Source of the DNA: Oxyruncus cristatus
Lineage: Eukaryota; Chordata; Aves; Passeriformes; Cotingidae
Direction of reading: 5' to 3'
Assembly (NCBI GenBank): GCA_013399855.1
Contig: VXAY01001965.1
Coordinates: 1,169,531-1,233,530 of the forward strand
DNA: 64,000 nt
Made by a program: the position numbers and the translations under genes. This document shows positions 48,516 to 60,364 of the stretch, piece by piece. Each line of letters begins with the position of its first letter. Position 1 is the stretch's first letter. The notes beneath the pieces are model-generated. The model saw nothing but the letters and a program-made list of their open reading frames with translations. It was not told where the DNA came from and did no database searches.

Positions 48516-49326
48516 GAGTTCATCACAGGTTCTCACTGCTGCTCCTTCTGTCTCAGGGGGAGAACTCTTCATACTCTCACCCTGCTCCAGCATGAGGTCC
48601 CTCCCACATGAGAAAGCCCTCCATGAACTTCTCCAGTGTGAGTCCTTCCCATGGGCTGCTGTTGTTTTTGAACTGCTCCAGCGTGCGTCCCTCCCAAAGG
48701 ATGCAGTCCTTCAGGAGCAGGCATAGGTTCCTTGTAGAGTCACAAGTCCTGACAGCAAACCTGCTCCAGCATGTGCTTCTCTCTCTATGGGGCCACAGGC
48801 CCTGCCAGGAACCTGCTCCAGTGAAGACTTCCCTTAGTGTCATAGCCTCCTTCAGGGGCTTCAGAGCCAGATGTCTGCTCTAACATGGGGTCCTGCATGG
48901 CCTTCAGGTGGATATCTGCTCCACCATGGACCTCCATGAGCTGCATTAGTAGTATTAGCAGATTAGCAGATAGTCTGCTTTACCATGGTCTGCAGCACAG
49001 GTTGCAGAGGAATCTCTGCTCTGGCACCTGGAGCACCTTGTCTCCTTTGTTCTTCGCTGGCCTTGAAGTCTGCAGGGCTTTTCCTATCACGTATTATCAC
49101 TCCTCTCTCTGGTTGCTGTTGCCCAGCAGATTTTTCCCCTTTGAACTCCGTTATCCCAGAGGTGCTATCAATGTCACCTATGACCTTGGTCTTGGCCAGA
49201 GCAGGAGTTCAGTCTTGGAATCGACCGGTATTGCCTTTGTCATAGACAGGGGAAGCTTCTGTCAGCTTCTCACAAAGCCACTGATGTACCACCCTGCAAC
49301 CTAAACCTTGCTATACATACCCAACA
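48516..49326 (-). mobile_element. Inverted, 3'-truncated copy of the 32.6-kb LTR
   Basis: Read on the minus strand, this starts at 49326 with TGTTGGGTATGTATAGC. It passes through the same modules as 32574-33460 (the 'gagaagctgacagaagcttcccctg' region, 'cggagttcaa', 'gctggagcagg' units) and stops near 48516 at the 'gatgaactcatc' part. The last 390 bp or so of the LTR, including AATAAA and U5, are missing. It lacks the 150-bp duplication. The plus-strand frame 48484-48726 and the minus-strand frame 33143-33481 of the other copy share a recognisable peptide around LSPCSSM.SLP, which confirms homology. It is clearly diverged from the first copy, so the two are separate insertions. Confidence 0.85.
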
Positions 49327-51607
49327 CAGAGATAATGTGCAAAGAATTGAAAATGTATAGTCAGGATAATGCTGTGTTGAATGACTAGTTTGTTCTAATA
49401 AAATAATGTAGTAAAAAATAATTGAGATCAGCGCCATGTTTCTAAACTTAAAACCTTAAAAAAAAAAAAATCTGAAAAATACCACAAAAAAATAGGTAAA
49501 TGGGAGATAGAATCAGTTGCTTCAGCAACAGCATGTTAACCTTTTGCATGTTATTTGAGGATATTCAAACACAGTCCCAGCATTAAGGCTAAACTAATTT
49601 TAAGAAATAGAAGAACAGGAACTTGTAATAGCTTCCTAGCAGCAGAAGTGCAAAATAAACAAAATCCTTAATATTCTTAAAATGGATTATTTTATAAATG
49701 GATTATGTTTATCAGATATCTGTGACAGCAAAGATCTGAAATTGTTAAGCCAGGAAGCCCTTTTCAGTTCCATGTGTTTGTCCCACAAGGTAAAACATCA
49801 GGTACAGGGAAACACTATTAAGTCCTAAAGTGGCTTTATGCTTCAGTTCATAAAGATTAAAGAAAAACAAGAAACAAGTGTTTATCTGGCTCAATGATAT
49901 AGATTAAATTACCCTGATATATAAAATTATGACAGCTCTGTTTTTTCACATAGGAGAAGTCATATATTTGAAACTCTCCTGTACAGAACTCTCAACATTA
50001 TTGATTAATACTGAATTTCTTTGATTTCAAATAGTTTCAGAACTGCACATTTCTGGTACTTCTGTTTATAACACTGAGTCATGCTAAGATTTTATGACCC
50101 TTTGCAAAGGAATTTTCAGTACTTATTTAATAGAACACTGAAACTAGCTTTGGAGAAGAATTGCTTCACACAAAAAAAAAAAAATCACAGTGAGTCTTTT
50201 GAAGTACGATTTGTACACTTCATAAAAATGTGTACACAGGGTAACATAACAGAGACTGTTTCTAATTGCTCATTGCTCATTGAAATCAGCATGGGCCCAT
50301 AACTATGGGCTGCAGGGCTCCAACTCTTGCCCTAAAGGTATCTATTTCTCATTGGAGGTGAGAGATGAATGTGTGCCTGCCAAGTGTGTGGAGAATGGTA
50401 ATGGAAATCAGTAGTGTTAATTAAATTACAATAATTAACATATCCAGTATTTCTTGCTCTCTTAAGCTTTTGCAACTGTTAATGAGAGTGAAGAGTGTTT
50501 TATGATCCACTTTTTCTCACAGAGCAATCTATATCCAAAATCTTTCCCAAGATACAGTTGCAGTTTTGAGTAATTGTTCATTTGTTTGGGTCTCCTCCCT
50601 CTCTTTCAACAGAATCAATACTTTAGAATATACAGACTGAAGAATTGACAAAAAACTCACCAACAACCCTTTCTATTTGTCATAATGAAATCAAACTTGG
50701 ACCCTATATCTTTAACTAGCAATAAAACGTCATTCCAGTCCCCAGAAAAAAAGAGAATTAGTGAAAAATGAGCAGAAAACAGATGTGGTATGGGCTTCTT
50801 TTCGTGACCCTTTTGTTTGTTTGTGATTTTTCTTGTAATTTTTTGAAAAAATATTTTGTTTCTCCGCACTGTTTTTCTTGGTTAATATTGTATTTGTAAC
50901 TGTGAAGTTGGTGAAGTTTGGACAACTTTTTTTCAGTACTTTGGAATTAACAGTTGCTGAAAATTGTGGTGAATGCATTCAGATTGAAAGACTGATGAAT
51001 AGGAGATTGACAGATAAGACAGCCTTACCGTAACAAGGTACAGCAAACATTTTTTTCTATCTGATTTTGTCCTCATTTCAGCAATACACTTGAGGTATCA
51101 CTTAGTGCTCATTGCTTCTACATCTATCTGGATATATTTGATTGTTTTACTATGGTTGTACTTGGTGGAATTGTACTTTTATTTGTAACTTAACATTTTG
51201 AAATTTATATAAGGTAAAACAGGTGAACAAAAACAGAATCTGAAATTCTATGTCTTAGTGATTTCTCTTTGCATCTACCTTTTACTTAGCATATGTTCAT
51301 CCATCTGTTTATGTTTGACTTTTCTTATAAGGTTAATTATTGTTTTCCATCATGGTTGGAGTTTTGATTTGTCTTTTTTTTTAATCAATTATCTGAGACA
51401 GCTTTTACTGTTTCAAACAAAAATTTACACACTCACACAATTAAATTTTTTGGTCAGTGATCTTACAGCAGGATTTAATATTGTATAAAACTATAATGGT
51501 CTTTAGTAAACCTTAATTCCAATACACCTTCCATCTTTCACTAAATTCTATTGGCATGAAAGTTTCCTACTGGAGCTAGTGGGGCACTGTAGAGAGGAAA
51601 GGATTAA

Positions 51608-51635
51608 AATAACAGGTGCAAAATCACCTGTTATT
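51608..51635. repeat. 11-bp perfect inverted repeat with paired E-boxes
   Basis: AATAACAGGTG and CACCTGTTATT flank the 6-nt spacer CAAAAT. Each arm contains a CAGGTG/CACCTG E-box. The DNA could form a hairpin or present two opposed sites to a ZEB- or SNAI-type repressor. Binding is inference. Confidence 0.9.
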
Positions 51636-51701
51636 ACATAAACTTTTGTAACCAATAGTCCTAACTACTTGGAAAATTCCAGCACATTTGAAGAAGACCA
51701 G

Positions 51702-51727
51702 CAGGTTATGAATCACTGTGTAACCTG
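51702..51727. repeat. 7-bp inverted repeat, CAGGTTA..TAACCTG
   Basis: Arms at 51702-51708 and 51721-51727 with a 12-nt spacer, about 70 bp after the E-box hairpin and sharing its CAGGT core. Confidence 0.75.
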
Positions 51728-51752
51728 TTATTCAAAGAGATCTTATAATAAT

Positions 51753-51775
51753 TCAATCAATCAATCAATCAATCA
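51753..51775 (+). repeat. (TCAA)n tetranucleotide, 5.75 units
   Basis: Perfect TCAA units, a short microsatellite. Confidence 0.95.
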
Positions 51776-54363
51776 GTGGCTGAAAATTTAGAGCTGTATT
51801 AAATCTGAAATCACATACATATGACCTTCAGTGTTTAAAAAGTCTGTCTTCTTTCTTGTGGTATATGTAAAGAGCAGCTGTGGTCGATAAAACATATAAT
51901 AAAAACAGATATTTTCAGATATCAATGATGAGTAGTTCATTTACAGTTTCAAGCCAAATGAAATATTTTGAAGAGATTACTCAGTTTATGGAGAAGTAAA
52001 GCCATTAGATAAAAGATTTTTTTTTCTTGCTTCTTGTTGCAAATTTCTATTTTTGACAGCAATTCATCTTCCAGACACAAACAGTTGCCTTAGTTGTTTT
52101 AGGACCGATGTGAAAGGAGAATTGACACTAGAAACATAAAAACACAATGATAGTTAAATTTTATCAATCTTTTCTTCCTCTTTCTTAAAGCTTTCTGGGG
52201 CTTTAAATTTTCAGTAAAATCTTTTCTCGCTTACCTTGAGGCACTCTTTTACCATCTCATTCATAAGTGTTATCTTTTGTGATGTTCTTGCAGAATAAAT
52301 GCATGCATTTCAAACATTTACCCAGAGCTTGTCTTCTGACTTATGACTGTTATCATTTTTATGCCACAGTACATCTTTTTTTTCCCAAAAAATAATCTTT
52401 CTCCGTTTGTGTAATCAACTGTTTGACCTTCAGTGACTTTTTCTACATTCACTTGGGAATTGAATTATTCCCATTGTTAAAATATATTTACTCATATATT
52501 CCCTCAAAATGATACTAAAGTGAATTCTATCTGGTGGTATGCTTGTGTCTTAGGCACTAAACTGTGATTGGTAAGAGGAGCCAGCTAATGGGATAAATCT
52601 ATGTGACTGTGAGTACTCAAAACTGAACTTCTGATTTCCCAAATGGAAGCCTGCTATTTGTTAGATGAAACTGGTGTGTACTGGTTGTAATATTTTGTAA
52701 CACCTGATCTAACAGACTTGGAACATCCCAAGTCTTTCAGTTAATTAAAAGACAGAGAGAGAAACACCAAGTGCAAAGTCAAACACCTGTTGTTCTTTTG
52801 TACACAGACTGATTAGTTAGGAAAAACTGGAGAATAAGGATACCAAGCATAGGGGCTGGTGCTGAGAAGAAAAAGGGGTTCTCAAAGGAATACGTGATCT
52901 TGGAAAGAAGTGGCATCACGGAGGTGGTAGTGAAGATCTTGTTTTCACTCTGGCTGGAGGAAGCTTCCTGGAAGTGAGGAAACGTCCCAGAGATCACAGA
53001 GACGCATGGAGATGAAAGCTGGGAGATCCCCAGGGAGGCACCCTGACTGGAGATACCTAAGACTCATAACTGTGAGGAGAAGCACGACATGAGCTTATAT
53101 CACTTGCTGCTCAACTTTCCCAGCCCTCCCTGTGGGGAAGAGAAGCTGAATCCTACTGAATGTAGTGCTTTGGGCTAGTAAGTATCTGGTAATCAAGTAC
53201 CTCTAATCTCATTGTTTTTTAATTAAATAACAGTATCCAGATCCATTAGCTGTTACTTTGTCTCTCTTGAGACAAAAAGGCAGGAGGCAAGAGTCTCTGA
53301 GAGTGTAGTATATCCAAAATTAGTGAGTAAACAGTCCAGAAATCAGATATTTGATAGGCAATTTCCATTAGATTTTCACCCATGCAGGTAGATGAACATT
53401 TCTTAAAAGAATGAGAGAAAAAAGAATTGGTTTGTCTATGTCAAACATCTGGCATGTGGCAGTATTTTAGATTGCTGTTTAATCCATTTTTCTGAAGTGA
53501 ATACCTCCTATATTATTAAATAGAAGGAGGCAACTATCTGTATATTCCTAAAATTAGGCACTTAGGCAAAACCACTCCAGATTTATTCCAAACCAACTAC
53601 TTTTCTCTATAGAACACTTGTAGAAATTTGGTAAGTACAGGAATACTGGTTCATTAATAATCTAAAGCCAAGCAGTACTTTTGACTAAGTACCATCCTCA
53701 ATGAAAAAATGCAACATATAATGTTTAGAAAAGGACTTTTTTTTTCCCTTAAGCCTTAAAACTGCTCAGGTTTAAGGCGAAAAAAAAAATGAAAAAATAA
53801 ACAAAACCAACTGCTAAATGGAAAAGAACCAGCTAGAGCCATCTGTAGAAACACCAGTTTCCCCCTGACTGACTGTTCGGAACCTGTTGAACAAAAAGAG
53901 TGGAAGAACAGAGGGCATGAAGTAGTTGTCAGTAAGCTTCCCACTCTACTGGAAGTCTGCTATTTTCTATGGTGTTCCTAATCTTTATGGCATTCCTGTC
54001 TTCAGTGCTTCTCACTAGAAGAATCAAGAAATCGCAGTTTAGTGAGTGAAGGGTCTCTTAGATTCAAGGTGCTGCATTTCAGCCCAAATGTTGAGATTGT
54101 TCCCGTTACATTCAAGTAATGTATGAAGCATTAACTTGCTGTTGCAGAAGATTAATAATGAGAGAAATGTTTTCAAGGATACATGACTTTTTCCAATATC
54201 TGTGTTTTTATTATATTTGTCTTGGGCTCAGTACTCTGACAGTAATGAGGAAGCAAAACATTTACCTACATTGCAAATATGATAATTTAATCAGTAAATT
54301 TTGAAAAAAATCCAACCCTCCATGCAAAACATTACTTTAAATAGTCTCTAGTTTTGTCTTCAT

Positions 54364-56300
54364 AAAATCATAGAATCACATAATGGTTTGGGTTGGGAAG
54401 GGACCTTGAAATGTCATCCAGTCCAACCCACTTCCATGAGCAGGGGCATCTTTTACTTGGTTAGACTACTCAAAACACTATTCCACCTGAACTTGAACAC
54501 TTCCAATGATGAGGCATTCACAACCTGTGTCTTCACCACCCTCTTAATAAAAAATATCTTCCTAATATCCAACCTAAACCTACCATCTTTTAAAACTGTT
54601 ACCCCTTGTTCTGTCACTACATGCCCTGGCAAAGAGTCTCTCTCCATCTTTCTCATAAGCCCCCTGTGTATATTGAAAGGCTTCAATAAGATCTTCCCAG
54701 AGCCTACCCTTCTCTAGGCTGAACAATCCTGCCTTCATAGGAGAGGTATTTCATCCTTCTGGGCATTTCCATGGCCCTTCACTAGACCCTCTCTAACAGC
54801 TCTATGTCTTTCTTGGGCTTGGGACCTCTGACCTGGATTGAGTTCTCCAGAATGGGTCTCATGAGAGTGGAGTAGAGGCGCAGAATCACCTCCCTCATCT
54901 TGCTGGCCACTCTTCTTTTGATGCAGCCCAGGATATGGCTGGCTTTCTGGGCCACAAACACATATTATTGGCTCATAATAATTTTTTTTCATCTAACAGT
55001 ATCTGCCGGTCCTTTTCCACAGAGGTACTTTCAATCCATTCATCCCTCAGCCTGTACTGATACTAGTGACTACCTCAACCCATCTACAGTTCCTTGCACT
55101 TGGCCTTACTGAACTTCATGAAGTTCACATAGGCACACTTTTCAAGCTAGTCAAGGTCCCTCTGGATGGCATCCAGAAGGGTTTGTTCATTCTCACTGAC
55201 TATTATTATTATTAAAGATATTGAAAAGTACTGGTCCCAATACAGACCCATGAGGGACATCACTTGTTAGTCATTTCAATTTGGACATTGAATGATTGAC
55301 TGCAACTCTTTGGATGTGACCATCCAGCCTATTCCTTAACTATCAAATTTTTCATCCATCAAACCCATAGTTCTCCAATTTAGAGACAAGACTGTTGTGG
55401 GGAACTCTGTCAAAAGCCTTATAGATGTCAAGGTAGATGACACCAGTTGTGCTTTCTTTATTCACCAAAACATCCTCTCCATTGCAGAGGATCATTGGAT
55501 CATTCAGGCATGATTTTCCCTTGGTGAAATCATGCTGACTGTCGCTAATCATCTCCCTGTCTTCCATATGTGTTGATATATCTTCCAAGACAACCTGTTC
55601 CATGATCTCACTGGACACAGAGGTGAGACTGATTGATCGGTAGTTCCCATGGTCCTCCTTTTTACCCATTTTTGAAAAAAAAGTTGTAATGTTTTCTCTT
55701 TTTTCACTGGGGACTTTGCATGACTGACATGACTTTTCAAATATGATGGGTAGTGGCTTGGCAATTGCATCAGCCAATTCCCTCAGAATCCTGAGATGCA
55801 TCTCATCAGATCCCATGGGTTTGCATGTGCTCAGGTTCCTCAGATGCTCTTGAACTCTATCCTCTCCTGCAATGGGTAGGTCTTCATTCTCTTGGTCTTT
55901 GCTTTGAGATTTGAGGATTTCAGAGGTGTGGGAAGAGCAACCACCAGTGAAAACTGAAGCAAAAAATGTTACTGACTACTTTAAACTTCTCATCAGTTGT
56001 TACCAGATCTGACCCCATTAATTGGAAGGGAGAGGGGTGTACAATTTCTGTTGACTTTCTTTTCTGATTAGTGTACACATAGAAGCCCTTCTTTTTGTCC
56101 TTCAAATCCCTTCCCAAATTTAGCTTCAGTTGTGCCTTATCTTTCAGGATTCCATACCTACTCCAAGCAATATCCCTATATTCTTCGAAGGATGCATGTC
56201 ACTGCTTTCACTGACTGGTCATTTCACTCCTATGTTTCAGTTTGACCAGGATGTCCTTATGCAGCCAAATATTCAGTATTTGCTTTGAAAGTCATTCTCT
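54364..56300 (-). mobile_element. CR1 LINE fragment, minus strand, about 1.9 kb
   Basis: The longest CR1 of the window. The 3' end lies on the left (tail ATCATAGAATCACATAATGG, then 'ggttgggaagggacctt'). The antisense C-terminus of ORF2 follows; the minus frame 54453-54686 reads FRLDIRKIFFIKRVV and ASSLEVFKFRWNSVL. Next comes a middle part to about 55350, then reverse-transcriptase sequence to about 55820 and the region upstream of it to about 56300. Stops and frameshifts interrupt ORF2. Between the RT motif A region and the downstream part, sequence around 55190-55215 jumps from 'ctggtcccaatac..' text to 'ggatggcatccagaagggt' text through an ATT run. This skips the segment that carries the xADD catalytic box. 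Inactive. Confidence 0.92.
55352..55816 (-). pseudogene. CR1 ORF2 reverse-transcriptase fragment
   Basis: A 154-codon open remnant of the LINE reverse transcriptase, inside the CR1 at 54364-56300. Visible RT landmarks are EMHLRILRELADAIAKPL at residues 5-22, the finger motif NYRSISLTSV (58-67), HDFTKGKSCL (95-104) and motif A YLDIYKAFDRVPHN (128-141), with the first catalytic Asp at residue 130. In an intact CR1, ORF2 carries an N-terminal endonuclease and the full RT (around 900 residues). Here the endonuclease is absent and the frame breaks right after motif A. The motif with the paired catalytic aspartates is missing downstream, so the protein cannot function. Confidence 0.9.
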
Positions 56301-57058
56301 TGCCTTTCTTACACATTGAGTCTTAGTTAGCACCAGGTTAATCTCAGAACACATGAAACTCGTTCCTCCTGGGTGAAAGTACAAAGAAATAGAGACTGGC
56401 AGGAGGGCACACAACAGTTCCTACCTGCTGATGCGCATTCAGCCTGTGGAAGAGACTTCAGTCTTAAGTAACACCACCTTCCCCCAACATTCACAGCATC
56501 AAATTCAAGTTCTTCCTAGCAGCTCCTTCACTCTTCAGCTTCTGTCCCCTAGCACCAGTATTGTAACACGAGCATACCCTACAAAATCCCTTCGTAGTAA
56601 ACTTGCCTTTTGTTGGATTTGTGTTTACCTCTGTCTCTTCCTTCCCAAGTTCACAATATTCATTTTTGTTGTATTGTGTATTGATACAGGAAATTATTTC
56701 TGTCCACAATAACACAAAAGTAATTCAAAAAATTGTAAAACATTACTTCTATTTATTGTCTCTCCTGTAGAAGCTAGAGAGCATCTACATGCTAGATGCT
56801 AGAGATCCTGTGACCAGGAATCCCCTTAGTAAGGCAAAAGGCTCAATATGGCTGGGCCATGGACAAGATATTGACTCATATTTTGGATATTGCCAAAAAT
56901 GATCATAAAAGAACAAAGTGTTTAAAATATAGACTGGAGGACAAAAAAAGGAAAAAAAAAGATTACAAAACCTCATTATAATCTGCATTTTATAGAGGGG
57001 ACACTGAGGCACAGAGATGTTAGGAATGGTAACCCCAAGGACACAGATCATTTGCATC

Positions 57059-57074
57059 CACACACACACACACA
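57059..57074 (+). repeat. (CA)8 dinucleotide repeat
   Basis: Eight CA units, potentially polymorphic. Confidence 0.95.
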
Positions 57075-59968
57075 GAGTTTTTAAAGGAACAGATTTACAG
57101 AATTGTGTATTCCCTAGCAACAGAAACATGGAAGACAGGAAAGAAAGTTGTTCTCTCAGTATAGATCTCTGTTGGGTTAATAAGCTCTCACACCTTGGAT
57201 TTCTTTATATCCTTGCACCATCATAGTGAGAGTGACAGGACTATATCATCACACTACACAGACAGAATTAGATGATTAAATTTTGTCTATTAGCTTCCAT
57301 TTCTGTAGTTTCAAGTTGACAGTATTACCAGCTTTGCAACTGGTCTCCTGGATAATAACTGCAGGAAAAACATCACACCAAAAAATGCGCCTAAAAAAAA
57401 GCCCCAAATTACTGATAAGGCAAACAGACACCTTGGTTATTACTACTCCTCACTGTCTCTCATACTGTAAAACAAATTAAGAGCTAAAACTGACAGATTA
57501 AATAATATATCAAAAATCTACTAAAACACTAGACCCTTTTTTTAAGATTTCGTTTTTAGTTATACGAAAGGAAGAAAAAGAGATTTGTGAAGGAAGTAAA
57601 GCTTGAGAGGATATGGGGTTTTTAGACAAAATGTGTTTGGTTTTTTTCCAAGAAATTATCAATTCATTTAAACATTTCCATTAAGAATGGTTACACAAAA
57701 GAAGAAATGATATTTAAAAATTCCTATTGAAATCAGACAAAGAGAAATCCAGAGCAGACCATATGTTTTTGCTACAAATATCTACTTTTGTTAGAGGATA
57801 TATTTGAAAGCTTGCCTTGATTAAACTTTAATATAATACCTATGCAAAGTATTGTAGGGAAAACTGAAAGAGTTATTTCCCTATGTTACTCCAACTAGTA
57901 TCCTTCCTTTCAGGATGCTGGTCCAGCATGGGAGAAGAGCAGAACAAACGAGGATGAGAACTTGAGTCTTTCCCAACTCAAATTAAAATTCATCAGTTTT
58001 GAGCTATGCAGAACGTATTATGGATTTAACTGGGGAGGAAGGAAATTAAGTCTCTTCTTTGAGGGAAGGATATGGGATCATTCACAAATGCTCCCACCAA
58101 ACACCAGAAAAGCAGGAACTCTCTGAAGAATCTCAGAAAAAAAATATTGCTTTTAATATTTTTAGGGATCTGTTAATCTCTTCCTCTCACTTTTTCCATC
58201 TACTCAAAGTTGGAGGTTGTAAACTGTGGTTTAGCCCCAACCTTTAAAATAGCATCTGGAAATGAATAAATTAAAGCAGTCCGTCTCTTGCTACTGAGAG
58301 TGGCAAGGGCATATTTGAAAAAAGTAAACAGGAGAATAACAAGCATCAGACCTGCAACAATCTTGACAGCATACTAAAACTCTGATAGGCAGCCTGTGCA
58401 GAGGGGAGAGTACAAAGACAGTTACAAATGGCAAGGTGCACATTTATGAATACCAATAAAATTCCCCTTCTGCTCTATCATGTCTTTAAGGTACTGTTTT
58501 TCAAATAACCATTTCAGAAGCAGCTTTATAATTGCTTTCACTTTAAATACCTAAATTAAATATACATATGTAAAATAAGGAACATTTGTCTGGCAGTTTT
58601 TTAGAAGTATGACACTTTTTAAAGTAGCATTGCTGATTTATAAGTGATGTGACTGATTTTAAGTCGTATCTGTGATTTATATGTCAGGACTTCATATACT
58701 CTGGGTATTAAGATCTATTTTGTGAAACCCAGCTTATTTGTTAAAAAAGACTGATTTACTAGGCAGATTTATTAATCATGGGTTGGAAATATAAACCAAA
58801 GCTTTGGTTCAAGTCATATAAATTAGATGCTTAAATCAAATTCCAATTTATACATAATGGGATTGTTTCTAGAGATGTGCAAATAGTAATATATTTAATC
58901 CCACTACTACCTGAAGATAATGATCCTGCTATCACAATTTATTTGGTTATTCACATTGATGAAAAAAATCCTATCATTAATCAGATGGATACAATTCAGA
59001 AAATATTCCATACCAAGGAGTGAGACAGAAAGAAATACTGACTTTCAGACAAGAAATGAATAGTCTAACCTGAAATATTGTAATACAAAGATTTTCAACT
59101 CCTTTTTCAGAGTTTTCAAGTTGCTGAGTCCTTGCCTTATTGGGACTGTTGTTACCACTCCTGCAAGAGAGATAGCTTTCATTTACTGTCATTTGTCTCT
59201 TTCTTATTCTGAAAGATAATACAGAAGTGATATTAAATTCCCCCTTTCCAACTCCCACTTCTAATAATTATTAACTTTCTTTTGGAAAGCTTTAGACATT
59301 CATATGTCTGTCACGCTGAGAAATGTCAAGCATCTGAAGGAAAGATATACCAAGTGCTTGAAAAGTGCAAACACAAATGACCAAGATGGTGCATATTTGA
59401 AGATTTTACTTTTTAGTCAAACTCATCTATCTGAAGCAAATTAATAAAATTCTAGAATTACGTTTCTGCCTCATTATGCACTTCATCAAGCTTTAAGTGT
59501 TATGTTTAGATAAGCTGAAAGCAATATGGATGAAAAGTACATTGTCCAATCAGCTTCCTGAATAATGTTTGACTCCAAACATAATAATATATGTAATTAA
59601 TACATGAAACCTACCATACCAATTTGTCCAAAACACTGTCAGCTGGTCTTTTCATTCTTTTGCAGTGTCTTGCTATGTAAACCATGCTCTGTTACTTCCT
59701 GTTAATTTCCCTAGTTCTGAAGGTAAGTTGATTTCAAGTAAACAGAAAAATAAAAAAAAAAAATCCATCCTTGAGCTTGACGGAGGAAGCCTTGAGATAT
59801 TTCCGTGTGCTTTTTCTATACTCCCTGCACAGTTTTTTTCTCACCAGCCACAGGGTTCATAAAATCTTGTTGGCCTACTTATATCCAGACTAAACAGAAA
59901 TCAGAGTGAAGGCTGTGTGTCATATGCCAAAATCAGAGATAAAAAAACCTAAAATATTGGAAACCAGA

Positions 59969-60364
59969 CTACTTTTCATTTTGCTTTGTAGACAGACTTG
60001 ATACAGAGAAGGATAAAATGTCTTCTGTTGTGACACTTTCCTCAGTACTTTTACCTGTGTAAAAGAGGTGTAAATCATGATAGCTAATGTCCAGATATTT
60101 TGAGTGGCATAGCAGAGTCCTTCTAAATCCATCCTCTCTCAAGACGTCCTCAGTGGAGCATACCTTCCTTCTATGTTTCTCTAGGTTCTTTCTCCTTCCT
60201 GTGCAGAAATCCGAACACATCTGTTTGATAACACCAGCCCCAGCTGAGAGGAAGGTAGTGATGGATTGCAGAATCCTGTTCCACATTCTGTTAATTTTGG
60301 CATTGCCTTCCTCTTCACATTTAGAATACAGTAATTGCAAAGTGCTTTTGTTCCACCATTTCAT
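59969..60364 (-). other. 131-codon open frame of unknown origin
   Basis: The longest minus-strand frame outside repeats with a protein-like mix of residues. It has Cys- and basic-rich segments (KQMCSDFCTGRRKNLEKHRRKVC at about residues 47-69) and KYLDISYHDLHLFYTGK. No signal peptide, membrane segment or family motif was recognised, and no splice signals or promoter-like features were found. An open frame of this length is expected by chance about once or twice in 64 kb of AT-rich DNA, so coding status is unproven. Confidence 0.15.

Larger units (their letters stand above)
49327..54363. other. Unique AT-rich sequence, no gene seen
   Basis: Contains a (TCAA) microsatellite and two E-box inverted repeats (51.6-51.7 kb), listed separately. 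A GC-richer patch at about 52790-53180 holds a 72-codon minus frame and could be part of an unrecognised repeat. An 8-bp-arm inverted repeat (GCCTTAAA..TTTAAGGC) lies at 53753-53778. Confidence 0.5.

Noticed and set aside
56779..56810. AGCATCT..AGATGCT inverted repeat as a hairpin RNA
   Set aside because: Arms of only 7 bp with no extended stem; too short for a microRNA-like precursor.
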